DNA of 64,000 nucleotides from an uncultured Alcaligenaceae bacterium (GTDB lineage: Bacteria; Pseudomonadota; Gammaproteobacteria; Burkholderiales; Burkholderiaceae_B): NCBI GenBank assembly GCA_937952975.1, contig CALFXX010000052.1, forward strand, positions 1-64,000, written 5' to 3'. This document shows positions 17,694 through 27,982 of the stretch, piece after piece. Each line of letters opens with the position of its first letter. Position 1 is the first letter of the stretch. The notes under the pieces are model-generated. The model was not told where the DNA came from. It saw only the letters and a list, made by a program, of their open reading frames with translations, and ran no database searches. Both the position numbers and the translations under genes were made by a program.

Positions 17694-18367
17694 TTGCCGG
17701 TGATTTGTTCGCTTTGACGCGCAGGGCAATCAGCGATTTTTCCCCAAGCGTTGTTGGGCGCACAATATTTAGTGCGCGCGGTTTGCAGGCAGGTGGGTCG
17801 TTGAAAAAAACCTACCTTGGCGCATTGTTCGAGTTCTTGCTTAAGAGACTGCTGCCAAGAGATCACCGTCACAGTAATGCCTGGGGGTACGGGCGGTGCG
17901 GATGGCCGTTGTGCAGAGTTCGAGGCAGCAGATTGTGAGGTTGACGGATTTGCTGAGGTATCTGCACGGTCATTGCGTTGGGTAGAGTCTTGCGCTAAAC
18001 GTCTAGCGTCTGCTGTTTCAGATCCTTCGGTGACCTTACCCTCATCGTTATCGTCATCATCATCGCCCTCAACCTTCATTCTGTTGGGGTCCGTCTCAAA
18101 GTCATCGGCCGTGACGGCTTCGATCGCCCACTCGATCAGAGGAAGTTCGCGTGGTACGCCTAAGGTGCCATCGATGCGAGGCTGCGGGGGTTGTGCAGTA
18201 ATGAGGCGACCGTTGGCATCGCGCTGTAAGGTTTTATAGTCTTTGTCTGCTACCGACGCGACCGTATCGGGCGCGCGCGTGACGAGCCAATTGCCCAATT
18301 GCACACCGCCTTGCCATGAGGCAACCGCGGCAAGCATTAAAAAGACAATTAAGACACGCCAGGACAT
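17690..18367 (-). CDS. Conserved hypothetical protein with N-terminal membrane anchor and Cys-rich C-terminus
   Basis: A 225-residue protein with an N-terminal hydrophobic segment (VLIVFLMLAAVASWQGGVQL, uncleaved anchor or signal). The middle is disordered: an acidic run GDDDDDNDEG followed by a Ser/Ala/Pro region. The C-terminal 60 residues hold a distinctive pattern with four cysteines (C-x4-GFFQRPTC-x6-KYC-x3-NAWGKIADC), which looks like a small folded, possibly disulfide-linked module that I believe recurs in Burkholderiales proteins of unknown function. It converges on rpoN with a 4-bp overlap and follows prfC on the same strand by 23 bp. Confidence 0.7.
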   Translation of the reverse strand: MSWRVLIVFLMLAAVASWQGGVQLGNWLVTRAPDTVASVADKDYKTLQRDANGRLITAQPPQPRIDGTLGVPRELPLIEWAIEAVTADDFETDPNRMKVEGDDDDDNDEGKVTEGSETADARRLAQDSTQRNDRADTSANPSTSQSAASNSAQRPSAPPVPPGITVTVISWQQSLKQELEQCAKVGFFQRPTCLQTARTKYCAPNNAWGKIADCPARQSEQITGN

Positions 18368-18390
18368 AAGGGATCTCTGAGAGGCGGTGA

Positions 18391-20001
18391 TTAAACTTTA
18401 TCGGCAAACACTTGGCCACCATGTTCGCGCATCGCGTGAAAACGAATCGCCGGATAGCGCTCTTCGGCAACACGCAATTGAGCCGTTGAGCTCACTAAAA
18501 ACGCTGGTGCTTCAACGACATCATAGGCGATGTTTGAGACGTTAGCATCGATGAATTTGCGCAGCTCTTTTGGGTCTTCGGCTGTGACCCAGCGTGCCAT
18601 GTTGTAGCGTGAGGGCATGAGTCGAGCTTCGGCACCGTACTCGGCCTGGAGGCGATGGGCAACGACCTCAAACTGCAATTGACCGACCGCGCCAAGCAGA
18701 AGTGCGCCGCCTGCCACCAAGGGCCGGAACACTTGAATCGCACCTTCTTCGCCAAGCTGTAAAAGCCCGGTACGAAGTTGTTTGGTACGCAAGGGGTCTT
18801 TGGTTTCGACCGCCTGAAAAAGCTCGGGGGCGAAAAAAGGTAAGCCCGTAAAATGCAAGGCTTCGCCTTCAGTTAACACATCACCCAGGTGCAAAATGCC
18901 GTGGTTAGGGATGCCGATTACATCGCCCGCGTAGGCCTCATCAACGAGTTCGCGGCGCTGCGATAAAAACGACACCACGTTATTAGGACGAATCTCTTTG
19001 TTGTTGCGTGATACTTTGAGCCGCATACCGCGCTCAAACTTGCCAGAGCTTACGCGCACAAAAGCCACACGGTCGCGGTGTGCGGGATCCATATTGGCCT
19101 GCACTTTAAAGACGACGCCGGTGAACTTTGGTTCTTCGGGATACACCACGCGCTCGAGCGCCTGACGCGAGCCTGGTGGCGGCGCCTGATCGACTAACGC
19201 ATCGAGTACTTCTTGAACGCCAAAATTATTAATCGCCGAGCCGAAAAACACAGGTGTTTGCTTGCCGGCTAAAAAGGCAGCGGAATCAAAGGCAGGCGCC
19301 GCCGCTTGAATGAGCTCGATCTCGCCTTTGGCTTGTTCAAACGCGCTGCCAAAGCGTTTGGCAATTTCTGGATTGTCGAGCCCGTCGATAAAGTCGTCGC
19401 CGGTATCGTTACGACGCTCTTGCCCAGACTTAAACAAACGCATGCGATCGCGCTGGATATCAAACACGCCGCCAAACGCCTTGCCCATACCGACTGGCCA
19501 CGAAAACGGCACAGCATCCATACCAATGTGTTGTTCGATTTCGGATAACAGCTCAAGCGGTTCGCGAACCTCGCGATCCATCTTGTTGATGAAGGTGATG
19601 ATGGGTGTGTTGCGGGCGCGGCAAACCTGCAACAAACGGATGGTTTGTGGCTCGACTCCGTTGGCTGCATCAATCACCATCAGGGCCGCATCAACCGCCG
19701 TGAGCACACGATAGGTGTCTTCAGAAAAGTCTTGGTGGCCCGGGGTATCGAGCAGATTGATCACGCAATCGCGGTACTCCATCTGCATCACCGATGAGGC
19801 GACCGAGATACCGCGTTGTTTTTCGATTTCCATCCAGTCAGAGGACGCATGGCGTGAGGCCTTGCGTGCTTTGACACTACCGGCGATTTGGATTGCACCC
19901 GCAAAAAGCAGTAGCTTTTCGGTGAGCGTCGTTTTACCGGCATCAGGGTGAGAAATAATGGCGAACGTTCGGCGTCGCGCGACTTCAGTTTGAATACTCA
20001 T
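18391..20001 (-). CDS. prfC: Peptide chain release factor 3
   Basis: RF3 is the GTPase that removes RF1/RF2 from the ribosome after peptide release. The 536-residue length is normal. GTPase motifs: SHPDAGKTTLTEKLL at about 17-31 (G1), the switch region with QRGISVASS (G2), DTPGHQDF (G3), NKMD (G4). The C-terminal RF3 domain is intact. It lies 47 bp downstream of the rhlE-type helicase on the same strand. Confidence 0.96.
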   Translation of the reverse strand: MSIQTEVARRRTFAIISHPDAGKTTLTEKLLLFAGAIQIAGSVKARKASRHASSDWMEIEKQRGISVASSVMQMEYRDCVINLLDTPGHQDFSEDTYRVLTAVDAALMVIDAANGVEPQTIRLLQVCRARNTPIITFINKMDREVREPLELLSEIEQHIGMDAVPFSWPVGMGKAFGGVFDIQRDRMRLFKSGQERRNDTGDDFIDGLDNPEIAKRFGSAFEQAKGEIELIQAAAPAFDSAAFLAGKQTPVFFGSAINNFGVQEVLDALVDQAPPPGSRQALERVVYPEEPKFTGVVFKVQANMDPAHRDRVAFVRVSSGKFERGMRLKVSRNNKEIRPNNVVSFLSQRRELVDEAYAGDVIGIPNHGILHLGDVLTEGEALHFTGLPFFAPELFQAVETKDPLRTKQLRTGLLQLGEEGAIQVFRPLVAGGALLLGAVGQLQFEVVAHRLQAEYGAEARLMPSRYNMARWVTAEDPKELRKFIDANVSNIAYDVVEAPAFLVSSTAQLRVAEERYPAIRFHAMREHGGQVFADKV

Positions 20002-20048
20002 GATGGCGAATTTTACAGGCTGGCGCCGCCAACCTGTGTGCGTGCAAT

Positions 20049-21575
<1,527 letters not shown>

Positions 21576-21645
21576 GAGAACAGCTCCATCGTCATGCCGG
21601 CCTGCACAGGGTGCGGGCTCCAATCGGGGCAGACGAACAGGGAGT

Positions 21646-21663
21646 AAAAACGCCTTGGAGGCG
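21646..21663 (-). terminator. Short intrinsic terminator-like hairpin in the rhlE leader
   Basis: On the minus strand CGCCT-CCA-AGGCG is followed directly by TTTTTAC, about 70 nt before the chosen helicase start codon. The 5-bp stem is short, but stem plus T-run within a leader resembles an attenuator that the helicase could influence. The rest of this 265-bp gap contains no gene I can support. Confidence 0.35.
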
Positions 21664-21840
21664 AGCGCCCACAGTGTTGGGGCTTAGAGCGGCACGAGGA
21701 CTGGAACGTTGTGCCGTGCAGCAATTGTACGTCAAATCAGTGGTGGCTCAGCATAATTTTATTGATTACAGGTCAATTTGGGTGGTGCTTAGCCGTTCCG
21801 CTCTGGTGTTTTGATGCCTGGCCCGCCCCGAGAGCAGCTT

Positions 21841-22812
21841 TTAAGCCGATTGGGTTTCAGGAGCAACCTGTAGCGGCAGCAAAAAGTCTTGGCTGATGCC
21901 GCTGCCCACGGCGTTGATGCGGCTCAAGAACTCGGTCAGATATACGTGCAACCCTTTTGCAAAGATCTCTTCAATGCTTAAGTCGCGCAGTTCTGATAAC
22001 AGTCGCAAAGCCGCTGACTGGGTATTAGATGACTGGCTGTTCCGGACGCGTGACAACGTATCGACAACTTCGTGTAGGCAGTTCACAAGCGAACGTGGCA
22101 TGCCCAAACTCAAAATCAGAAGCTCGGCGATACGCTCGGGCGTAATGACGTCACGATAGACTTTGCGATAGTTTTCAAAGGCCGACACCGAGCGCAAGAT
22201 TGCTGTCCAATAATAAAACTCATCCACGGGATCAGTCTCGTCGTCGTGAACATCGTTAGCGGCTAAAAATTTAACGTCCAACAGACGCGCGGTGTTGTCG
22301 GCGCGCTCAAGAAAGGTGCCGAGTTGAATAAAGTCGTAGGCTTCGCCACGCATCATGGTCCCTAGATGCACACCGCGAATCAGATGCGATCTGAATTTGA
22401 CCCATTCAAAAAATTCGGCTGGGGCACTTTTGAGTATGCCCTCGCTCATCAGGCGCTGAGCATCAAGCCATGTTGTGTTGATGGTCTCCCAGAGTTCGGT
22501 GGTGATTGAGCCTCTGACGGCCCGCGCATTTTCACGTGCGCCTTGCAAGCAGCGCATGATCGACGAGGGGTTGCTCGTGTCGCTTACCATGAAGCGCATG
22601 ACAGCATCGGGTGTGATGCTGGGTTGGTGCGCGGTAAAAGCCGAAGTGAGTTCTGAAATCTCGATTAAGGCGGTCCAACCACGTTCGATCGTTTGCGCAG
22701 ACTGAGGCAACAAAGACATTTGGTAGTTGACATCGAGCATGCGCGCCAAATTTTCTGCGCGCTCGGTATAGCGAGACATCCAGTACAAGTGATCAGCAGT
22801 TCTTGAGAGCAT
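21841..22812 (-). CDS. Alpha-E domain protein (COG2307)
   Basis: A 323-residue, almost entirely helical protein of the alpha-E (DUF403) family, beginning with the characteristic MLSRTADHLYWMSRYTERAENLARMLD. The family is nearly always encoded next to circularly permuted ATP-grasp ligases and transglutaminase-like proteins and is thought to work with them in peptide or amide metabolism; its own biochemistry is unknown. Here it follows the stand-alone ATP-grasp gene by 63 bp on the same strand. The fused protein at 27983 contains a second alpha-E copy. Confidence 0.9.
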   Translation of the reverse strand: MLSRTADHLYWMSRYTERAENLARMLDVNYQMSLLPQSAQTIERGWTALIEISELTSAFTAHQPSITPDAVMRFMVSDTSNPSSIMRCLQGARENARAVRGSITTELWETINTTWLDAQRLMSEGILKSAPAEFFEWVKFRSHLIRGVHLGTMMRGEAYDFIQLGTFLERADNTARLLDVKFLAANDVHDDETDPVDEFYYWTAILRSVSAFENYRKVYRDVITPERIAELLILSLGMPRSLVNCLHEVVDTLSRVRNSQSSNTQSAALRLLSELRDLSIEEIFAKGLHVYLTEFLSRINAVGSGISQDFLLPLQVAPETQSA

Positions 22813-22840
22813 GAGGAAGATGTCCGAGTGGGCTGGGTGC

Positions 22841-22883
22841 TGAGTGTTTAATGTTTGACGGTTAGTGTTTAACGTTTAGTGTT
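22841..22883. repeat. Imperfect 14-bp tandem repeat between ATP-grasp and alpha-E genes
   Basis: Three units are recognisable: TGAGTGTTTAATGTT, TGACGGTTAGTGTT and TAACGTTTAGTGTT. The last carries the stop codon of the ATP-grasp gene on the minus strand. It fills most of the 63-bp spacer. Possible origin by slippage; function unknown. Confidence 0.5.
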
Positions 22884-24348
22884 CAAGCACCCATGTATCT
22901 TTCGTGCCGCCGCCTTGTGACGAGTTCACCACCAACGAGCCTTCTTTTAATGCCACGCGAGTCAGACCACCCGGTACCATCCGTACATGCTGACCCGACA
23001 GCACAAAGGGTCGAAGGTCAATGTGACGAGGTGCAATCCCGGCATCGACGTAGGTTGGGCAGGTTGATAGCGCAAGCGTGGGCTGAGCGATGTAATTGCT
23101 TGGATTTGCAAGCACGCGCGTCTTAAAATCGTCAATCTCAGCGCGTGTTGAAGCGGGCCCGACCAGCATGCCATAACCACCTGCTCCGTGCACTTCTTTC
23201 ACAACGAGCTCGTGCATGTTTTGCACGACGTGATCAAGCTCGTCGGGTTTACGACACATGAAAGTTGGCACGTTCGCAATGAGCGGCTCTTCACTCAGGT
23301 AAAAACGAATCATGTCTGGAACGAACGGGTAGATCGACTTATCATCTGCAACCCCGGTCCCGATGGCATTACAAATCGCGACATTACCTGCGCGATAGGC
23401 GCGCAGCAAACCTTTCGCGCCTAGTGTTGAATCTTCACGAAAGACTTCGGGATCAAGAAAATCATCATCGACGCGACGGTAGATCACATCGACGCGGCGC
23501 GGCCCTTGGGTGGTGCGCATGAAGACTGCATCGTCTTGCACAAAAAGATCTTGACCTTCAACGAGCTCAACGCCCATTTGCTGAGCTAAGAAGGCATGTT
23601 CAAAATAGGCCGAGTTGTACATGCCGGGCGTCAGCACGACGACATTTGGTTGAGTGGTGTCAGTTGGACCAGAGTTACGAAGTGTGTCGAGCAAAAGATC
23701 TGGATAGTGAGCCACTGGCTCAACTCGATGTTGCGCAAAAAGCTCTGGAAACAGCCGCATCATCATTTTGCGATTTTCCAGCATGTATGAGACGCCCGAG
23801 GGCACCCGAAGGTTGTCCTCAAGTACAAAGAGCTCGCCTGTTTGGGCGCCGTGATTGGCGCGCACAATATCAATACCGGCGATATGCGCGTAGGTGTTAT
23901 TCGGTACGTGCACGCCTTGCATCTGAGGTCGATACTGAGCGTTATTGAGCACTTGTTCGGCAGGGATCAGCCCCGCTTTCAAAATGTGCTGCTCGTGATA
24001 CACGTCGTGCAGAAACATATTGAGTGCCTGCACCCGTTGTTTCAAACCTCGCTCTAGCCTGGACCATTCAGCAGCTGGAAAAATGCGCGGCACGATATCG
24101 AAGGGGATGGTGCGTTCGGTGCCGTCGGTATCGCCATACACAGCAAAGGTAATCCCGACACGTCTGAAGATAAGCTCGGCTTCGTCGCGACGTGTTTGCA
24201 GCAGATGTTCTGGTTGTTGGGCGAGCCATTGAGCAAAGTCTCGATAATGCGCACGTGCGCTTTCACTGGGACAAGCGCCTGCATGCGGCCGAGCACCGCT
24301 GGTATCTACCATTTCGTCAAAAGCGATGGGTCGTGCGAATTGCTGCAT
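22876..24348 (-). CDS. Circularly permuted type-2 ATP-grasp protein (COG2308)
   Basis: A 490-residue member of the circularly permuted ATP-grasp family (DUF404/DUF407), predicted ATP-dependent carboxylate-amine ligase. Recognisable blocks are GITFAVYGDTDGTERTIPFD, LEDNLRVPSGVSYMLENR, VDVIYRRVDDDFLDPE, and the C-terminal HIDLRPFVL and VNSSQGGGTKDTWVL. ATG at 24348 is preceded by AAGGCGG; an upstream TTG start (24372) lacks a site. Iyer and colleagues linked such proteins to alpha-E and transglutaminase neighbours in predicted peptide synthesis. A minus-strand sigma-54 promoter lies about 75 nt upstream of the start. Confidence 0.9.
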   Translation of the reverse strand: MQQFARPIAFDEMVDTSGARPHAGACPSESARAHYRDFAQWLAQQPEHLLQTRRDEAELIFRRVGITFAVYGDTDGTERTIPFDIVPRIFPAAEWSRLERGLKQRVQALNMFLHDVYHEQHILKAGLIPAEQVLNNAQYRPQMQGVHVPNNTYAHIAGIDIVRANHGAQTGELFVLEDNLRVPSGVSYMLENRKMMMRLFPELFAQHRVEPVAHYPDLLLDTLRNSGPTDTTQPNVVVLTPGMYNSAYFEHAFLAQQMGVELVEGQDLFVQDDAVFMRTTQGPRRVDVIYRRVDDDFLDPEVFREDSTLGAKGLLRAYRAGNVAICNAIGTGVADDKSIYPFVPDMIRFYLSEEPLIANVPTFMCRKPDELDHVVQNMHELVVKEVHGAGGYGMLVGPASTRAEIDDFKTRVLANPSNYIAQPTLALSTCPTYVDAGIAPRHIDLRPFVLSGQHVRMVPGGLTRVALKEGSLVVNSSQGGGTKDTWVLEH

Positions 24349-24380
24349 GGGTCCGCCTTGAACCGAGTCCAACGGTCATT

Positions 24381-24405
24381 GAGCAGTGGGCATCGCGCAC
24401 TGCTC
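24381..24405. promoter_or_regulatory. Inverted repeat, candidate enhancer-binding site
   Basis: GAGCAGTG and CACTGCTC form perfect 8-bp arms around a 9-nt spacer. The centre is about 80 bp upstream of the -24 box of the plus-strand sigma-54 promoter, a usual distance for an activator site, and lies within the leader of the minus-strand transcript. It does not match the classical NtrC consensus closely. Confidence 0.45.
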
Positions 24406-24433
24406 TTGGGTTGTAGTCACAGTGAAATCATTA

Positions 24434-24448
24434 GCAATTATCATGCCA
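24434..24448 (-). promoter_or_regulatory. Sigma-54 (-24/-12) promoter for the ATP-grasp/alpha-E arm
   Basis: On the minus strand the sequence reads TGGCATGATAATTGC, with GG and GC exactly 12 bp apart as in the consensus TGGCAY-N5-TTGC. Transcription would start near 24423 and yield a leader of about 75 nt before the ATP-grasp gene. Confidence 0.65.
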
Positions 24449-24472
24449 TAGCCATGTTTCAGTTCGAGTGAC

Positions 24473-24487
24473 TGGCACAGTTATTGC
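24473..24487 (+). promoter_or_regulatory. Sigma-54 (-24/-12) promoter for the transglutaminase arm
   Basis: TGGCACAGTTATTGC matches both boxes and the spacing exactly and differs by one base from the site at 5542. The expected transcription start (about 12 bp after the GC) falls at 24498-24500, on or next to the ATG, so the message may be leaderless or nearly so. Confidence 0.7.
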
Positions 24488-24499
24488 TTTGGATTGACT

Positions 24500-27400
24500 A
24501 TGCCTATACATGTCGCACTACATCATCAGACGACCTATCGCTACGATAAACGCATCAATCTGGGCCCCCAGGTGATTCGTTTAAAGCCGGCGCCACACTG
24601 CCGTACGCGGGTTCTGTCTTATGCCTTGCGCATTACACCCGCCGAGCACTTTTTAAACTGGCAACAAGATCCCTTTGCCAATTATGTTGCGCGGGTGGTG
24701 ATCCCTGAAAAGACCACCGAGTTTCAGGTAGAAGTTGATCTGGTCGCTGAAATGTCAGTGTATGACCCGTTTGATTTTTTTCTCGAACCGTCAGCTGAAA
24801 AGTTTCCGTTTCAGTACGCGCCTGAACTCAAGGCCGACTTGGTGCCGTATCTGCGCACCGAGCCAGCAGGGCCTAAATTAACCACGTTTTTAAAGAACGT
24901 GCCGCATCGCACACGGCGTAGCATTGACTTTTTAGTTGAAATCAACGCACGGCTACACCGTAAGGTGAGCTACACGATCCGCATGGAGCCCGGCGTACAG
25001 ACACCTGAGCAAACACTTGAGTTGTGCTCGGGATCCTGCCGCGACACGGCTTGGTTGATGGTGCAGGTGTTTAGGCACTTTGGTTTGGCGGCGCGCTTTG
25101 TGTCGGGCTACTTGATCCAGCTCAAGCCTGATGTTGAGGCCGTGGGTGGCCCTACGGGGGCCAGCGCTGACTTTACGGATTTGCATGCCTGGTGCGAGGT
25201 GTATTTGCCCGGCGCAGGCTGGATTGGTTTGGATGCGACGTCGGGCCTCTTGGCTGGCGAAGGTCATATTCCAATTGCCTGTACGCCTGAACCTTCGTCT
25301 GCCGCACCCATTGACGGCGCACTAGATGAGTGCGAGGTTGAGTTTGAGCACCAAATGTCAGCACGCAGGGTATTCGAGTCACCAAGGGTGACTAAACCTT
25401 ATGACGACAAACAGTGGCAAAGCATTGTGGCGTTGGGTGCGGTTGTGGACGCCGACCTCGACGAACATGACGTCCGTTTGACAATGGGTGGCGAGCCTAC
25501 GTTTGTGTCGGCGTTGGATCGAGATGGTGCCGAATGGAACACAGAGGCGCTTGGCCCGACTAAGCGAGGCTTGGGTTTAGATCTGATGCAAAAATTAAGT
25601 CAGCGCTATGGCGCAGGCGGATTTTTGCATTATGGCCAAGGCAAGTGGTATCCGGGCGAACAACTACCGCGGTGGTCGCTCTCGGCTTTTTGGCGCGAGG
25701 ATGGTCAGCCTTGTTGGCGGGACCCGAGTGTGTTTGCCGATGAGCGTGAAGAGCATCACTATACCCCTGAGGACGCAAAGCGCCTGATTCAAACGCTGAC
25801 GCAAAAACTAGGGCTTGAACAAAAATATATTCAGCCGGCCTTCGAAGATACTTTTTATTACTTGTGGCGTGAACGTACGCTGCCTGTCAACGTCGATCCG
25901 TTTGATTCGCGCTTAGACGATGAGATGGAGCGCGCGCGCCTGCGGCGTGTCTTTTCAAATCAACTCGATGTACCTGTCGGCTATACCTTGCCACTTGCGA
26001 CAACAGAAGGTGAGCAGGCCAAGGTACAGCGCTGGCGCTCAGGCCCCTGGTTTTTGCGTGACGACAGAATGTATTTGATCCCTGGTGATTCACCAATGGG
26101 GTACCGCTTACCGCTAGACTCGCTGCCTTGGGCGAAAAGTACGGATCGGCCTGTTGCACCAGACGCCGATCCTTTTGCACCACGTACAGCCCTGCCGTCC
26201 GCAACTGAGTTACGCCTGCAATGGCCTGCAACGGGCGAGTCGGTGCTGAGGCCGAAATCTAACGGTGCCCAAGACTTGGTGCGAGGGCAAGCATCGTCAA
26301 CCGAACCAACTCAGGGCTTCATTGCGGGGGTACGTGCCACCCTACCAGATGCATCACCACCTGCGAAGTTTGAATCTGCAGTGGACCTCACACGCACCGC
26401 GCTTTGCGTTGAGGTGCGCAATCCCAATCGTAGCAACGGTCCAAAATTAGAATTTTCTGAACCCCAGTGTTCAGTGCTGTACGTCTTTATGCCACCGCTC
26501 AAACGGTTGGATGATTACTTGGCTTTGCTCGCTGCCCTTGAAGCCAGCGCGGCCGAGCTTGGTTACAAAATTGTGATTGAGGGCTATGCGCCGCCGCGTG
26601 ATCCGCGTCTGACTGTCTTGCAGGTGACGCCAGACCCAGGTGTGCTTGAGGTCAATATTCATCCGGCAAAAAACTGGGGTGAGTTAGTCGATCACACGCA
26701 GTTTTTATATCAGGCCGCGCACGAAACGCGCTTGAGTAGTGAAAAGTTTATGAATGATGGCCGCCACACTGGGACAGGGGGCGGCAATCACTTTGTGATG
26801 GGGGCTGCAACACCGGCCGATAGCCCCTTTTTGCGCCGGCCCGATGTGTTGTCGAGCTTGTTGACGTTTTGGCATAACCACCCCTCGATGTCGTATTTGT
26901 TTTCGGGATTGTTTATCGGACCAACTAGCCAGGCGCCACGCGTTGACGAAGCGCGCAATGATCAACTCTACGAGTTAGAAATTGCGATGCAAGAAATCGA
27001 GCGGCAGCAAGAGCAGCCGGGCGGCTGTCCGCCCTGGATGATTGACCGCGCGCTGCGTAACATTTTGATCGATGTCACCGGTAACACGCATCGCTCTGAA
27101 TTTAGTATCGACAAGTTGTATTCGCCAGACGGCCCAACAGGCAGACTTGGCTTGCTTGAGTTGAGAGGGTTTGAAATGCCGCCGCACGCCCAGATGAGTC
27201 TGGTGCAGCAATTGTTGATACGTGCTCTGGTGGCGTGGTTTTGGAAAACTCCCTATTACCCACCTGGTAAAACGCGGTTGACTCGCTGGGGCACGCAGTT
27301 GCACGATCGGTTTATGTTGCCGACCTTCATCATGATGGACTTTGATGACGTGCTGGCTGAGCTTCATCGCGCCGGATTCGCGTTCGACAGATCGTGGTTT

Positions 27401-27964
27401 GAACCGCACATGGAGTTCAGATTTCCGTTGATCGGCCATACCGAGCTAAGAGGCATGCAATTGACCCTTCGCACAGCGCTTGAGCCGTGGCACGTGATGG
27501 GCGAAGAGGGCGGTGGTGGCGGCACGGTGCGCTACGTTGATTCGTCGGTTGAGCGCTTAGAACTGAAGGTCTCTGGTTTTACCGATAATCGTTACGTGAT
27601 TTCAGTCAACGGAGTCGCGCCGACTTTGCAGCCTACTGGGGTCGAGGGTGAGTTTGTGCTTGGCGTGCGCTATCGCGCCTGGAATCCGCCCTCAGCGTTG
27701 CATCCTACGATTGCCGTACATGCACCCTTGTCTTTTGATATTGTTGATCAGTGGCTCGCGCGCTCGCTAGGCGGTTGTCGTTACCATGTTGTGCATCCAG
27801 GCGGGCGCAGTTACGACACCCTGCCCATTAATTCTTTTGAAGCCGAAAGTCGCCGCCGCGCAAGATTTTTTAAGCTCGAGCACACGCCTGGTGAAATCGA
27901 GTTGCAACCTCTGAGCAACGGAACAGAGTTTCCCTTTACACTTGACCTACGCCGCACACCATAA
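24500..27964 (+). CDS. DUF2126 transglutaminase-like protein (COG4196/COG1305)
   Basis: A very large protein (1154 residues from ATG 24500; a TTG two codons earlier is possible). The N-terminal 270 residues are a bacterial transglutaminase-like domain with an intact triad: C180 in CSGSCRDTAWL, H229 in DLHAWCEVYLPG, D245 in GLDATSG. The remaining 850 residues are the DUF2126 region, with conserved-looking blocks such as DVRLTMGGEPTFVS, DGRHTGTGGGNHFVMG and LLELRGFEMPPHAQM. The transglutaminase fold in bacteria usually acts as a peptidase or amidase. It heads the plus-strand arm and is followed after 18 bp by the fused ligase. Confidence 0.92.
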   Translation: MPIHVALHHQTTYRYDKRINLGPQVIRLKPAPHCRTRVLSYALRITPAEHFLNWQQDPFANYVARVVIPEKTTEFQVEVDLVAEMSVYDPFDFFLEPSAEKFPFQYAPELKADLVPYLRTEPAGPKLTTFLKNVPHRTRRSIDFLVEINARLHRKVSYTIRMEPGVQTPEQTLELCSGSCRDTAWLMVQVFRHFGLAARFVSGYLIQLKPDVEAVGGPTGASADFTDLHAWCEVYLPGAGWIGLDATSGLLAGEGHIPIACTPEPSSAAPIDGALDECEVEFEHQMSARRVFESPRVTKPYDDKQWQSIVALGAVVDADLDEHDVRLTMGGEPTFVSALDRDGAEWNTEALGPTKRGLGLDLMQKLSQRYGAGGFLHYGQGKWYPGEQLPRWSLSAFWREDGQPCWRDPSVFADEREEHHYTPEDAKRLIQTLTQKLGLEQKYIQPAFEDTFYYLWRERTLPVNVDPFDSRLDDEMERARLRRVFSNQLDVPVGYTLPLATTEGEQAKVQRWRSGPWFLRDDRMYLIPGDSPMGYRLPLDSLPWAKSTDRPVAPDADPFAPRTALPSATELRLQWPATGESVLRPKSNGAQDLVRGQASSTEPTQGFIAGVRATLPDASPPAKFESAVDLTRTALCVEVRNPNRSNGPKLEFSEPQCSVLYVFMPPLKRLDDYLALLAALEASAAELGYKIVIEGYAPPRDPRLTVLQVTPDPGVLEVNIHPAKNWGELVDHTQFLYQAAHETRLSSEKFMNDGRHTGTGGGNHFVMGAATPADSPFLRRPDVLSSLLTFWHNHPSMSYLFSGLFIGPTSQAPRVDEARNDQLYELEIAMQEIERQQEQPGGCPPWMIDRALRNILIDVTGNTHRSEFSIDKLYSPDGPTGRLGLLELRGFEMPPHAQMSLVQQLLIRALVAWFWKTPYYPPGKTRLTRWGTQLHDRFMLPTFIMMDFDDVLAELHRAGFAFDRSWFEPHMEFRFPLIGHTELRGMQLTLRTALEPWHVMGEEGGGGGTVRYVDSSVERLELKVSGFTDNRYVISVNGVAPTLQPTGVEGEFVLGVRYRAWNPPSALHPTIAVHAPLSFDIVDQWLARSLGGCRYHVVHPGGRSYDTLPINSFEAESRRRARFFKLEHTPGEIELQPLSNGTEFPFTLDLRRTP

Positions 27965-27982
27965 ATTTTTCATACAAGGCTT

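Noticed and set aside
20009..20034. Hairpin between rhlE and prfC (ACAGGTTGG/CCAGCCTGT with a U-G pair)
   Set aside because: No T-run follows on either strand and both genes are on the same strand, so I could not support a terminator.
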